A stretch of 64,000 nucleotides of DNA from Fulvia fulva (Eukaryota; Ascomycota; Dothideomycetes; Mycosphaerellales; Mycosphaerellaceae). The position numbers were made by a program, and so were the translations under genes. Of the stretch, positions 50,772-61,583 are shown in pieces; within the stretch, counting starts at the first letter, position 1, and each line of letters begins with the position of its first letter. The notes beneath the pieces are model-generated. The model was not told the DNA's origin. It saw only the letters and a program-made list of their open reading frames with translations, and ran no database searches. Where the stretch lies: NCBI RefSeq assembly GCF_020509005.1, contig NC_063015.1:2294001-2358000 (forward strand). The letters are read 5' to 3'.

Positions 50772-52202
50772 ATGGCTGGCGATTTCTTGAAGAGCCACGG
50801 TATCGATATCGACGCGGAGATGGCTCGAATACAGAATGCTGGTGGCATTGGTGATCCGCAAGCAGCAATCGACATCCACAATGTATCGTTACCGCAAACA
50901 CAGCCAGACAGTCTATGGAATGTACGCATTCGCGATCAGAACATCGAGAAGATTGTCCCTGCAGAATACCAGCTGGAGAATGCACAGAACAGCATCAACG
51001 GTGCAAGTGCTCTGCTAGCTCCATCCCTCTGCCACCCCCACATTCATCTTGATAAGGCTTTCCTGCTATCTCATCCCAAATATGCTCATCTCAATATCGA
51101 GAAAGGAGATTTTCAAGAAGCAATGACATTGACGGGTCAGGCAAAGTCAGAATTCGAGCACGATGATCTGCTCGAGCGAGGCCAGCGAGTCGTCGACGAA
51201 AGTGTTGCTGCTGGCGTAACGCACATGAGAGCATTCGTGGAGCTCGATGCTGGTGTTGGTGAAAAGTGTCTAGATGCCGGCATAGCCTTACGCAAGCAGG
51301 CAGCGAGAGAGAAGATATGCCACGTCCAGCTGTGTGCTTTCGCTCAGCTTCCCCTCTTCTCGCCCGCGCAGAGCGATGAAGATGGAAGCGTGATCAGAAG
51401 TCTCATGCGCCGAGCTGCCGGCAATGACGAAGTAGAAGCAATCGGCAGTACTCCCTATGTCGAGACTGATCGAGAGAAGATGAAGAAGAATGTCGAATGG
51501 ATGGTCGAACTGTCAATCGAGTACAACAAACATCTGGATTTCCACCTTGATTACAATCTTGATCCTGAGAATGAACCTTTGATCTGGCATGTTATTGATA
51601 CCCTGCAAGCGACAAGATGGAACGAGAAGACCAAAGATCGAACTATCGTACTTGGTCATTGTACTCGACTTACGCTTTTCAACGACAGCGAATGGGTCGA
51701 GCTTGCTGGAGCCATCAAGGATGCCGATCTGCCAGTCTCATTCGTTGGCCTTCCGACAAGTGACCTCTTCATGATGCGTACTGGCCAAACTCCTGAAATT
51801 CGCGGTACTCTTGATGTCCCGAAGCTTGTCAAGCAATATGGCTTGAATACTTGTATCGGCGTGAATAACATCGGTAACGCATTCACACCTCAGGGGTCGT
51901 GCGATCCGCTAAGCCTCGCAAGCCAAGCAGTGGGTGTACACCAGGCGGGCACTGCACAAGATACTGAGCTACTCTACGAGTGCGTCAGTACCCGCGCGAA
52001 AGCAGCGATCGGTGTCGGTGGATCGAGTCTGCACAAGACACGCTTGGCGATCCAGAAAGACGACAGAGCAGATTTGCTGCTCTTCGGTGCAGCAGACCAG
52101 AAAGACTTGTGGCGAACTCGAAAGGCCGTCAGCACTGCAATCTACCTGTACGATCACTGCAAGGGCAGGAGAGGCTTCTACAAAGGTACTTTGCAAGCTT
52201 GA
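50772..52202 (+). CDS. Amidohydrolase / metallo-dependent hydrolase (cytosine-deaminase-like)
   Basis: Single exon, 476 residues from ATG 50772. Amidohydrolase-superfamily motifs: SLCHPHIHLDKAFLLSHPKY (the PHIHLDK metal site), THMRAFVELDAGVGEKCLDA, KHLDFHLDYNLDPENEP (second metal His), TIVLGHCTRLTLF (third His) and the Asp-bearing NTCIGVNNIGNAFTPQGSCD. This matches the cytosine deaminase subgroup of fungi, which acts on cyclic amides or imides; the substrate cannot be told. Cytosolic. The ATG at 50750 opens a different frame and is not used. Confidence 0.87.
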   Translation: MAGDFLKSHGIDIDAEMARIQNAGGIGDPQAAIDIHNVSLPQTQPDSLWNVRIRDQNIEKIVPAEYQLENAQNSINGASALLAPSLCHPHIHLDKAFLLSHPKYAHLNIEKGDFQEAMTLTGQAKSEFEHDDLLERGQRVVDESVAAGVTHMRAFVELDAGVGEKCLDAGIALRKQAAREKICHVQLCAFAQLPLFSPAQSDEDGSVIRSLMRRAAGNDEVEAIGSTPYVETDREKMKKNVEWMVELSIEYNKHLDFHLDYNLDPENEPLIWHVIDTLQATRWNEKTKDRTIVLGHCTRLTLFNDSEWVELAGAIKDADLPVSFVGLPTSDLFMMRTGQTPEIRGTLDVPKLVKQYGLNTCIGVNNIGNAFTPQGSCDPLSLASQAVGVHQAGTAQDTELLYECVSTRAKAAIGVGGSSLHKTRLAIQKDDRADLLLFGAADQKDLWRTRKAVSTAIYLYDHCKGRRGFYKGTLQA

Positions 52203-52394
52203 CGGCAGATCGAAGGGAAGAGAAGAAGAAGCATGGGCCATGCAAACACCGTTGCCAAGTTCCGCGTTTGCTGCAGCTTGCATGCACATGCGAACATCAT
52301 CTGGACCTGTTGGCTGTTCTCTGCGCTGCTGCAATAGAGAAGCAGGTATCTTTCATGTTGTCATGTTCGGAGGGAGGTTCAAGAGGCAGTCAAG

Positions 52395-55014
52395 ATGCCT
52401 TACGTGCTTGACTACGGCGTGTAAGTCTGGCGTTCACCTTGCTCTCGTCCGAAGTATTCTTGTGATGCTGACTCACGAACGCGTAGCGATGGCAACGTCA
52501 CTGGCGCACATTTCGTCGAGGAGCTGCCAGAACGCCCGACTCGACCGCAGACACCCTACTTAAAGCTCGACCCACCCACTACTCCGGTGCATAGTCAAGG
52601 ATCACCAACACCGAGCGCCGGAGCCCAGCCAGCACCACTCGACGCCATGTCGTGGACACCAGGTCAACTACCACCGGACATTTATCCCCCGGGACAACCA
52701 CGCGGGCCAGCACGCTCGAGTCAAGGTACGTTATCCACAAGAAGAGGACAGTAGCTTGTACCTGCGGGCGCTTTGCCACCCTTCCAATACCAGCTATTGA
52801 GCCAGCAATACGTGCTCGCTGAGTATGACTGACGCGCTCCTGGTCACAGGTCATCGCAAACAACCCGATCTCGTCACCTCCGCTCGCTTCGCGCAACACG
52901 CCAACAATGCTGACACCCACCCAGTCCTCCAGCAACGTGGACCAAGTACCTATCAGTCTGCGCCCATCCAGCAGCAGTACCCTCAGTATTACCGTCCTCA
53001 ACAAGTCCAACAGCAACAGCAACATCCTCACTACCTTCCAACAGCGATCCATCATCCTCAACCGCAGCGCGCCGCCACCCACAACTTGCATCAGATTGAC
53101 CCTGATGTGAGACCTCATTTCGTTCCCCCGAGGCCAGCGCCGAATCCCACACGATCTGATGGACTCGGTCCACCCCCATCTGACAGGCAGGCGCAACGAG
53201 CAGGTCCGGCGTTCAAAACACCCCTTCCGCTTCCACAAAGCTCGCCAACATATCCGGCACCACTGCTACACGCAGCTGTTCAAGGCCAGCCGTTGAGATA
53301 TGGACCACCGGTGACTGTACCGATGGTAGCTCCACATGTGCCTGCCATGAAGCCGCCGCCACCATCTCGCCCACCAATGACCATTCCAGCTCCTCCAGGT
53401 GGTATCAAGACTTATGCCAAGGCTACAGAGTTCGTCAAGCACTTTGCAGCACACTTCGGCCCCGGCAGCGATGAGTGCACAGCCTTGGAGGACCTCATTC
53501 TCCGCTACAACAGGATCGACCTCAACGACGAAGAGTTCTACACTGCAGTGTATCGTATTCTGTATCGACACAAGGCTCTGAATCTTGTGCCAGGCTTTTT
53601 GGACTTTCTTCCCCCTTCTTGGGAAGGACAGGATCTGACGTGGATCCACAAAGAAGTCCAGCAGGATGTGGACGAGCAGAACAAAGTCAAGCGGCAAGGT
53701 CAACATCGGTCGCCAAGCTCTACAGAAGCAGAGCTCATTGATCAAGAAATGCAAGACGGCGAGCACGCCGCCAGCGAGGAGGAGGAAGATGAGGAGATCA
53801 AACAGTTACCAAAGCCAACGATCAAGCTGCTGGCACCCAAGAAGAAACGCCCGATCAACGGCTTCTCTACAGGACATCACGAAGCCAACGATGGCACTGT
53901 CAATCCAATTGTCCTCAAGCCTGTGCACCACCCTCCACCTCCGCCGAGATCGATCTCTGCTGAGCCTGCGCAATCTGATCATGACAAGTCTATGCCCGAT
54001 CGTGAAGCCGCTGCGGTGGTGAACACTACGGCGAGCGACGCACCTGAGCAGCCTTCGCCAGGCCTCGTCAAGCTCAAGCTCAAAGTCAAAGCCGGCTCAA
54101 AGCCACCTCCAGCGAAGAAGATGCCAGCTAGTAGCCGTCGCAAGACTGCGCCGCGGACCAGGCCACAGCGCGCCGCTAGCGTCTTCGCCACCAAGAAGCG
54201 CAAAGCTGCAGAGGCTCTTGACACCCAGGCCAGCAGTCTCAATGGGGGTAACAACTATGGCTCTACACCCGCTTCGGAGATCACACACTTCGGACCAGTC
54301 TACGCAACTCGTCGCTCTATTCTCAATCGCAGCAGCAGACCGTACATCCACCTCCCATGTGGCTCCCGGTTTGCCCATCCTGGCGATGTCAAAGCTCATG
54401 CACGCAAGGGCAATGGAGGCAGAGGCTGTGGCAAGCTTGGCAACTGGAACGAGCACCCATCATGCCAAGCCGACTACATTCAGATCCACTACGCCCATGC
54501 TCAGGATGGTTATGTCATTCTTGACCAAGAAAGCCACGATAGGCTTGAGTCTGCCATTCAGTCTGGCCTCAAGTACGCCGAGGAACATCCGGTCCCGGAC
54601 ACCACTACCATCGATCACACCAGCAACAAGGGCAAGAAGGTCACCAAGAGGAAGACAGTGACCAAGAAGAAGACAACTCTAAAGTCAAGCATTCCGCCAG
54701 CGGAGGGCGCCGAGGAGCCAAACAAGTACGAATTCGACTTTGACACCGAAGGCGATGCCGACGCTGAAGGCGAAGATGTCTCAGCTGAGGACGGGGATGT
54801 GTCGATGATGTCGGCACCACGTCCCGCCACGGCTGCCATGTCTCATACGACTGACGCTGTACAGGCTCCTGTCGTTCAGGTAAGCAATCCAGGGCGCGTC
54901 AATGAGAAGAGCGATGGCGAGAACGTGGCACAGCCGCCAGAGCCAGAGTGGGAATGGGACGGGACCGCTCTGCGCGCTGCTGCTCTCGGCTTACGCAAGC
55001 CTTCTCGTCCATGA
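52395..55014 (+). CDS. Nuclear protein with PAH-like segment and atypical zinc-finger region
   Basis: Three exons: 52395-52420 (26 bases), 52487-52725 and 52850-55014, 809 residues, all joins in frame. Exon 1 encodes MPYVLDYG. A Gln/Pro-rich N-terminus leads to residues of about 275-345 (YAKATEFVKHFAAHFGPGSD, YRILYRHKALNLVPGFLDFL), which resemble a paired amphipathic helix. Acidic and Lys/Arg-rich NLS-like regions follow (KKKRPINGFS; SSRRKTAPRTRPQRAASVFA). Near residue 590 a Cys/His segment (IHLPCGSRFAHPGDVKAHAR, with GCGKLGNWNEHPSC) may bind zinc. The tail is acidic. Likely a chromatin or transcription regulator, but no named family is assigned. Confidence 0.7.
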
Positions 55015-55650
55015 GGGCGTCACAGAATTGACCACATGCCACCCATGGAGTAGAATAAACGCTGTGTTCAAGCGCTTGATGGCAGGATACGATACTGGAA
55101 TCAGGAACTGTTGGCAAGGCAAGCAAGCACTGAAAGGATACTGCGCATACAGGAAAGTTGCCACCGATGCAGTCTCATATCGAGCATTGAAAGCGATTGC
55201 GTTTATGATTGCGGGTCGCCTTAAATTGTACATGGAATAGAACCCGCAATAATACCCATAGATTCCGCAGTCGGACAGCTAGACTGCCCACCGCGCACAA
55301 TGCAATGCTTTGTTCATAATGTTACAATACTCTCACCGTTCTTCGACTTCCTCTTGCACCACCTTTAGCCGTTCATGTTTCCTCGACAAAGAAGTCGTAC
55401 TCCTCTGACTCGAAAGCCATCGATCGAGTGCTGTTGCCGTACTGCATCAAACTTCATTAGCACAAATCCCAGTCAACAAACTTGATTCATCCTGCAACCA
55501 ACTTACTTCTCATCAGGCAGCGAACTCTCAACAACATGATCAAGAGGTCCCCTCTCGAGACTCGTCTTTCGTTGCCCGAAGTGGGCGTTTGAATTCGCTG
55601 GTGGCGGAAATTGAAAGGGCGGAATCTACTCACAGAAAGAGCCATCAACA
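55015..55650. other. Convergent intergenic region
   Basis: About 635 bases between the 3' ends of two convergent genes. No gene or repeat seen beyond short frames. Likely holds both polyadenylation regions. Confidence 0.4.
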
Positions 55651-58600
55651 TCAATACATTTCGCCATCTTCGCTGTAGAGGCTCATAATACTGTCAATGG
55701 TATTGCGGAAGCGTACCTGAACCAGTGAACTCGCTTTCGCCTCCTGTAGCTGTACATCCTCGCCACTGTACGTGCTCACCCAGTCATCGTCAACTTCTTC
55801 TTCAAACTCGGTCTCACACATGGTGGGTATCTCGTTGCGCGAGGTGGAGCCTCGGCCTGTTGTGGTTGTGCTGGTGGTTTCTCTCTTGTTGCTGCCTGCT
55901 CCGGTGGGGACGTAGGTCTGGGGTTGCAATTCGGTCGGGTGACTGTCACGCAGTCTGGGAGTGGGTGGCTGGGAAAGATCAACCTGCGATCTAGCGTGCT
56001 CGCGTGCGAGTGAGTAGAACTCACGGTGATCGGAATCTTGGGAGGCTTTATCGGTGCCGCCGTTCAGTTCGGGGGAGTCGAGTTCAGACCAGGTCTGGGT
56101 CTCGGAGAGGGGCAGGGCGTGTCGGGAGCGGAGTGATGGGAGAGCTGTTGTTATAGAGGTTGATGAGCTTGAAGCGTCGGTGGCTGGTGTTGTCACATCG
56201 ATTCGTGACCCTGTGCTAGATCTGGCAATGCCGTGCTTCGCTAGATCTTCCGGCGCGTACATGTCGGGATGTTGTGCCATGTGGTTGTTACCGATATATG
56301 TCCAGAAGCGGTTCGTCCTTTGCTTGATGCTAGTCCCTGAGTTCTCTTGTTGATGCTGTGAAATAAGATCTGCTAGCGACAGCTTTCCTGTGCCAGTCGA
56401 TAGCACTGACATCTTCCGGTCCGTTTCCTGCCAGTCATCAATGCTGCCTCTAGCACTTGTGCCATCGAGTGAGATTGCGTCTCCATCTGATGACTTCAGA
56501 CGACGTATTGGGTTGCGAAGAGACTGCTCCGAGCTGGTCCTGCCAGGTCTTCGAGATGTCTGTGCTGACGCATCACCAAGCAAGACACGTGGGAAGCCGC
56601 TGACGGGAAAGCCGTGTGGTTCCAGGCCGTCGTGCTCTGATAGGAACAGGTTGATCGAGGTTGCTTTGTTCTCATTGCGCAGAGGTATGTAGACGTTGGG
56701 CAGTCCAAACACACCGTTGTGAATCATGGCCCGGATGACATCCTCCGTGATGGTGATCTTGAACGCAAACTCCGTTCGGTCCTGATCGGGGCGAACCATG
56801 AAATGTGGCTCGAATTCGTCTCCCTTACGATCTTGAATCACGCGGCCCAGCGCACGCATCTCAGGACTTCCATCTTCGAATCGGCAGGCGAGGACGCCAG
56901 TGCAGACTTGTTCGCTCCTTTCCGCAGTAGCCTTCGCTTGAAGCTCGAGATAGAAGCACGAAGCAACGAGTCGGTGTGCCACGTTGCGTAGGGCCGCCTG
57001 GCGATGTGCTGTCTGCAAGCGCTTTCGTACGTTGGATTGCAACGATAACATATCTGACTTGCTGTCTGCACTGGGGGGCTCTCGGTCCAGGTCTGGGTTG
57101 AAACGGATGTATCTCCTACCTCTTGCCTCGGACTTTTCTTTGACGGCGTAGTTGCGGAAAGACGCCCAAGCCAGCTCTGCCTCGAGTACATCATCTCCAC
57201 GACGTGATCTGAACTTCGAAGGCTGTTTCTTCGCACTTGGGTCTGCTTCGGGAATCTGTCCAGGGTTGCTGGGGTGCCGATCTGATAGTTTCTGCAAGAT
57301 GGTGATCCTGTTCTGCCCGGTTCCTAGCGATAGGAACATGTCAGGTTCTTCGACGTCCGGCCAGATGAGTCTTCGCTCTCGGTCTGCGATGAATGCAGGA
57401 TTTGGGCTGCGAATGCCACCGTCCAGGTATGTCTTGCCATGGAAAGTGAAGGGGCGAAAGAAGTTTGGACTTGCTATCGCGGCAGCAGTGGCTTGGTATG
57501 TCTTGAGTTCCATGTCTGGATCATGTGGTCTCTCGAATGAGTATGCAGGGAATAGATCTTCAGGCCGGCGATAACTTGCAAGCAATATTGTCTCCTGCCC
57601 CGTGGCACTCGTGGCTGTCAAACCAACACGTGTGCCCTTCCACCGCTTCTCAGTCGAGCTGAAGAGTTCATCATCTTCTGTAAAGGCCGTTTTGAGCGCA
57701 GCATGTAAGGGCTTGGTCTTGTACTTCGGTCCACTACCGAAGACTTGTGCGAGTTGGCTGATGATTGGCACGCCCTTAAGCCGTGGAGTAAAGGCATGCT
57801 CGCAGAGTGCGGCGAACATGTCTATACATGAGTCCACCGTTCGCTCTTTCATGGCGAGTGCAACGGCTATGAGACCGCCAGTACCGCTGCCGACGATGAG
57901 GTCGAAGAACGATTGCACTGCTAGGTGACCTCCCAGTGCATGTTCGATGGCTCGTAATACCTCCAGTTGAATGATGCCACGAACGCCTCCTCCATCGAGC
58001 GCAAGAATCCGAACACCAGCGCCAGGAGGTTTGAAGTTTATGACGGCAGGCTTTGCCCATCTTGTCGACTCTACATGCAGCGGACAGCAAGCCACAGACA
58101 CCGTCGATTTTGTTTGCTTGCCATAGGCCTTGATACATGCCGTGCACAAGACATGCCCGCAAGCAAGAGGGTGCTCTGGCACGTCCATCAAGCAACAAAA
58201 ACATGTTGCGTGGCTGCATATCGATGATGCAGGGCCAACTGCTTCGAAGAACTGATTGAGATATTCGCCGTGCAGATCCAGAGCTATGCGCTCTTCTGGG
58301 ATCGCGTGCATGTCTTCACTGTGCGAAGCTTGTTCCAGCTCATACTGGAAGTCTCGTTGGATCGTCGCGATCGAGGATCGCAGCTGCGTCTTCCACTGTG
58401 GCAGGAAGCTAGCGTCAAAGGCAGCCTGGTAGTCGCCTGCAGCAATGATGCCCTTCTCATCCTGATGGCCCTTCGGCTGATGACGGGCTTTGACGAGCAT
58501 ACATTGCCTGGTGCCGTCGACGCTGATAAACGAGCAAGGGTAGTGCATCTCCAGATACTCCCCCATCGCCCAATCGAAGAACTTCTCGTAGTTCCCGAAA

Positions 58601-60201
58601 AGTTCGTCGACTCGGCCTTTCCTGTAGCGGGCACAATCCAGAAGTACGCATGATGCCAGCATCACACTCAGCTTCTCGAAGATCCAAGATATTCTGCCGT
58701 GCTGGTGGTTCGGCTGTTGAGACATTATCGTTGTGCATAGTTGAAGAATGTGCCCGCCGAAGTCGTTTGGGATAGGATTCCGAAGCAGTGAGATGCGCAT
58801 GAAGTTGAAAGGTATGTCCAGGTGTTGTGTGAAGTGATCGAAGCCACTCTGCAGGTATACGTTGAGCTCGTCAGCATTTGTTAACATGCGCGCTCTTCGC
58901 TTGCTCCGGAAGGATTCCTCGCAATTCGCTTTGATGGTCTGCTGAAGCTTCCCAACCTGCTCGTTGATGGTGGTGTACCTGGGCTTGCTTGGAATCCGAA
59001 TGACCTTGAAAGAGCTGTAGTATCGCAAAATCAAGTCTTCCACGGAGTAGATGTGCTTGCCCAGACCACGCCAGTACTCGGCCAGCTCTCTGAAGCGCGG
59101 CACGCCTTCTACGATATCCAATGCACCACGCACAGAGGATAGCAGGCTTTGGGTGGCGAAGTTGACGTCCCATTCCTTGTCATCTACGCCAGGATCCGAT
59201 CCATTCAACGCCACGATACAGTGTGGCAGAGCCGGCTGGTTGATGGACTTTTCCAACGAGCTCGCACCCCAGTCCAGAAGCTTGGCCAGTACTGCAGACT
59301 GGAATGTTTTTGGATTGCGCAGAACAAAAACGACACAGTCAGAAAATGTGTATAGTAATCGAGGGTAGAGCGCTGTCACAGCAAACTCGCGCTGACGTGA
59401 CTCCTCTGTGTTTGCCCACTCGATTGGCCGGCGGTAGACGTTGTTCGGCGTCTTGGAGAACATGCCTTCTGGTGTGCTTGAGCTCTGCCGCTTTCGAGAA
59501 CGAGCACCAAGTGGAATCCTCTCGCCACCTTCGAAGCCTTCACAATCCGCATAGAGAATGGGCAACTGTTCCGTGTGGGAGGAAGGATCCGCGTATAAGT
59601 GGACATCTCCGGAAGTAGGTAAAGAGTCGTTCACGACGCTCCCAACGATGGGTGAAGGAAACATGCCCCGATGCTCTGGACTGGCATTCTCCATTTCATG
59701 GTTGACCAACATCTTGATCAGGGTCGACTTTCCGGCATTTGTGACTCCAATAAAGGACACTATCTGCGGGTAGCGATTGCCCATGCTCTCGATGGGCGAG
59801 ATACTGGACATGAGGGACGCATAGCGGCCATAGTCCTCGAAGCTAGGCCGTCCTGAGAGGTCTCTCGCCACACCGAACCACTTGGTAAGTCCATCGTCCT
59901 CATGGAGTCTCTGAATCTCGCGCGCATCCTTGGTAGGATGTAGAATGCCTTGGAGCCGGCGCACAATATGGGGGTCGGTCTTTTCGTGGGGAACTCCATC
60001 GCGGCCTTTCTTCTTCGGTTTGTGAGGTCCTTGGCGACCCCAACAATCACTGCAATATGAGCTGTCACAATCTACGCAATGCCATACGGGCAGCGCTGGT
60101 CCGTTGCAGCGGTCGTCTTCACACTCCTCAGAGGGATCGTCCTCACACGGCGACTCCGAATCATCATCGTCCTCTTCTCTGTATCTGGCGTCCGAAGTCA
60201 T
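55651..60201 (-). CDS. Zn-finger / GTPase / RING / patatin-like fusion protein
   Basis: Single exon, 1516 residues, ATG at 60201. Order: acidic N-terminus; a B-box/ZZ-like cluster (CNGPALPVWHCVDCDSSYCS, about 32-55); a large P-loop GTPase with G1 SFIGVTNAGKST (about 152-160), a G3-like LYADCEGFEGG and a possible G4 ALNGSDP; a RING-like finger (CSHATCFCCLMDVPEHPLAC, then GHVLCTACIKAYG, about 660-700); then a patatin domain with DGGGVRGIIQ (about 733), an elbow reading VGSGTGGLI where GxSxG is expected, and the catalytic Asp motif YLDGGIRSPNP (about 927). The last 500 residues are Ser/Thr-rich and disordered. Patatins are lipid acyl hydrolases; GTPase-patatin fusions occur in fungi as uncharacterised FabD/lysophospholipase-like proteins. 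Function unknown. Confidence 0.85.
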   Translation of the reverse strand: MTSDARYREEDDDDSESPCEDDPSEECEDDRCNGPALPVWHCVDCDSSYCSDCWGRQGPHKPKKKGRDGVPHEKTDPHIVRRLQGILHPTKDAREIQRLHEDDGLTKWFGVARDLSGRPSFEDYGRYASLMSSISPIESMGNRYPQIVSFIGVTNAGKSTLIKMLVNHEMENASPEHRGMFPSPIVGSVVNDSLPTSGDVHLYADPSSHTEQLPILYADCEGFEGGERIPLGARSRKRQSSSTPEGMFSKTPNNVYRRPIEWANTEESRQREFAVTALYPRLLYTFSDCVVFVLRNPKTFQSAVLAKLLDWGASSLEKSINQPALPHCIVALNGSDPGVDDKEWDVNFATQSLLSSVRGALDIVEGVPRFRELAEYWRGLGKHIYSVEDLILRYYSSFKVIRIPSKPRYTTINEQVGKLQQTIKANCEESFRSKRRARMLTNADELNVYLQSGFDHFTQHLDIPFNFMRISLLRNPIPNDFGGHILQLCTTIMSQQPNHQHGRISWIFEKLSVMLASCVLLDCARYRKGRVDELFGNYEKFFDWAMGEYLEMHYPCSFISVDGTRQCMLVKARHQPKGHQDEKGIIAAGDYQAAFDASFLPQWKTQLRSSIATIQRDFQYELEQASHSEDMHAIPEERIALDLHGEYLNQFFEAVGPASSICSHATCFCCLMDVPEHPLACGHVLCTACIKAYGKQTKSTVSVACCPLHVESTRWAKPAVINFKPPGAGVRILALDGGGVRGIIQLEVLRAIEHALGGHLAVQSFFDLIVGSGTGGLIAVALAMKERTVDSCIDMFAALCEHAFTPRLKGVPIISQLAQVFGSGPKYKTKPLHAALKTAFTEDDELFSSTEKRWKGTRVGLTATSATGQETILLASYRRPEDLFPAYSFERPHDPDMELKTYQATAAAIASPNFFRPFTFHGKTYLDGGIRSPNPAFIADRERRLIWPDVEEPDMFLSLGTGQNRITILQKLSDRHPSNPGQIPEADPSAKKQPSKFRSRRGDDVLEAELAWASFRNYAVKEKSEARGRRYIRFNPDLDREPPSADSKSDMLSLQSNVRKRLQTAHRQAALRNVAHRLVASCFYLELQAKATAERSEQVCTGVLACRFEDGSPEMRALGRVIQDRKGDEFEPHFMVRPDQDRTEFAFKITITEDVIRAMIHNGVFGLPNVYIPLRNENKATSINLFLSEHDGLEPHGFPVSGFPRVLLGDASAQTSRRPGRTSSEQSLRNPIRRLKSSDGDAISLDGTSARGSIDDWQETDRKMSVLSTGTGKLSLADLISQHQQENSGTSIKQRTNRFWTYIGNNHMAQHPDMYAPEDLAKHGIARSSTGSRIDVTTPATDASSSSTSITTALPSLRSRHALPLSETQTWSELDSPELNGGTDKASQDSDHREFYSLAREHARSQVDLSQPPTPRLRDSHPTELQPQTYVPTGAGSNKRETTSTTTTGRGSTSRNEIPTMCETEFEEEVDDDWVSTYSGEDVQLQEAKASSLVQVRFRNTIDSIMSLYSEDGEMY

Positions 60202-61103
60202 ATTGCCAGGATGCTCTGCTGTTTGTCACCAGGCGGCGGATCGCCCCTGGCAGACCTCGACCTTCACGGCGTCCTGGTAAGATGCAGCATACCCAATGTG
60301 AAACAAAAAGTGGTCCAGATAAGCAACGCGCTCGTGAAGTACAGTAATGAGAAAGAGGAAACGACGTGGACATGCACGATTGCGATCGTGTGCTGTTCTT
60401 TCAGTTCAGAGGCCCCCTTCAATCCCAGTAGCCGTGTTTCATCAACGAATCAGCGATCGCTCGGCAATAGATAATTGCAAGGTTGCTCCCCATCCCGGAC
60501 CGTTCGATAGCGGGCATCGATAGCAGGCCGTTGTGCTATTCGATCTTCTGGCGCAGCGGTGCCTTTTGCCTTTGGGGCAGTCTCGATCGAGGCGGCGCAT
60601 GACCACCTTTACGCGAAACTGCACCCACATGCATCCGAGATTGTCTCTTTTGTTTGAGCGCCAAGACGGCGGAAGGTTGTTAGTGTTATTATTAGGCGCG
60701 GCGTGGCAGACTAGGATCGATCTAACTTAAGGAAGCAGGAAGCCGCTCACTGCGGCTGAATTTGCACGACTCGAATACTCTATCTACGCGAGAAGCATGA
60801 TTGGCAAACATCTCTAGAGGCTAGACAGCATACATGTAGGTTTAGCGATGATGGAAAGAACATTCAATTCAACCTTTGATCGTTGAACATGCGACTTGGC
60901 CTATTCCCACAACCCTCGACGATTTCTGCCCACAAAATGAGACGATGCGATCCAAAAGTCCTCATGCGTTGGCTCACCGCGTTTGCCGGACGAGCGCAGG
61001 TCTGGCACAATTGGAAGCACAACAATCTTCTCTCGACTGCGGTCCCAGGCGCAGCATGGCTTCTGTGTATTGGTACAGGCACGACACGCAAAGCGACGCC
61101 GAT
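60202..61103. other. Intergenic region upstream of the patatin fusion
   Basis: About 900 bases. Several short frames on both strands, none with motifs. Presumably the promoter and long 5' leader of the patatin fusion gene on one side. Confidence 0.4.
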
Positions 61104-61583
61104 CTATGCGTGTCCAAATTGTCGGCACTTGTCGAACGAAGAGATCGCGCAAGCAGCGTTCGTCCGCAAGCACCGTTCGTCCGCAAGTGGCAATTCAGCA
61201 GAGCGCAGCCGGCCAAACCAGCTGGAGGCATCATTTGATGGGCCACTGTCCCAGTCGCCTGACTCCTGGACTACTGCCTGCTTCATTTCCAAGGGCACGA
61301 TTAGAAGACGCGCGAAGCTGCTGGGCGTATCTCTGTATATGAACAACCCATCATCGATATCGCCACCGCCCAGAGGTAGGTCACTAAGCTCACTTCGGAG
61401 TTGCTCACTTTGGCGGCGCAGGGCGCGGTTGGCCACGCGATGTTTCTCCAGCTCTTCAATGTTGGCACCGGAAATTCTTCTCTCGTTCTGCAATCGCGCC
61501 TGGAGGCCTTCAATCGTAGCTCTAAGGCGCGCATTCTCCTTCGCTAGGTCTATGGGTGTGCTGCTTTGACTGGGTTCCGTCAT
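61104..61583 (-). CDS. Small coiled-coil protein, function unknown
   Basis: Single frame from ATG 61583, 159 residues. Residues 12-68 form a leucine-zipper-like coiled coil (LAKENARLRATIEGLQARLQ; LEKHRVANRALRRQSEQLRS) followed by GGGDIDDGLFIYRDTP. The C-terminal half is less regular and could be replaced by splicing. A plus-strand frame (60883-61569) overlaps it, but its sequence is not protein-like. No basic region precedes the coiled coil, so it is not a bZIP factor on this evidence. Confidence 0.45.
   Translation of the reverse strand: MTEPSQSSTPIDLAKENARLRATIEGLQARLQNERRISGANIEELEKHRVANRALRRQSEQLRSELSDLPLGGGDIDDGLFIYRDTPSSFARLLIVPLEMKQAVVQESGDWDSGPSNDASSWFGRLRSAELPLADERCLRTNAACAISSFDKCRQFGHA

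Noticed and set aside
60883..61569. 228-codon plus-strand frame
   Set aside because: Overlaps the coiled-coil gene on the other strand; it is Arg/Ser-rich without a protein-like pattern.
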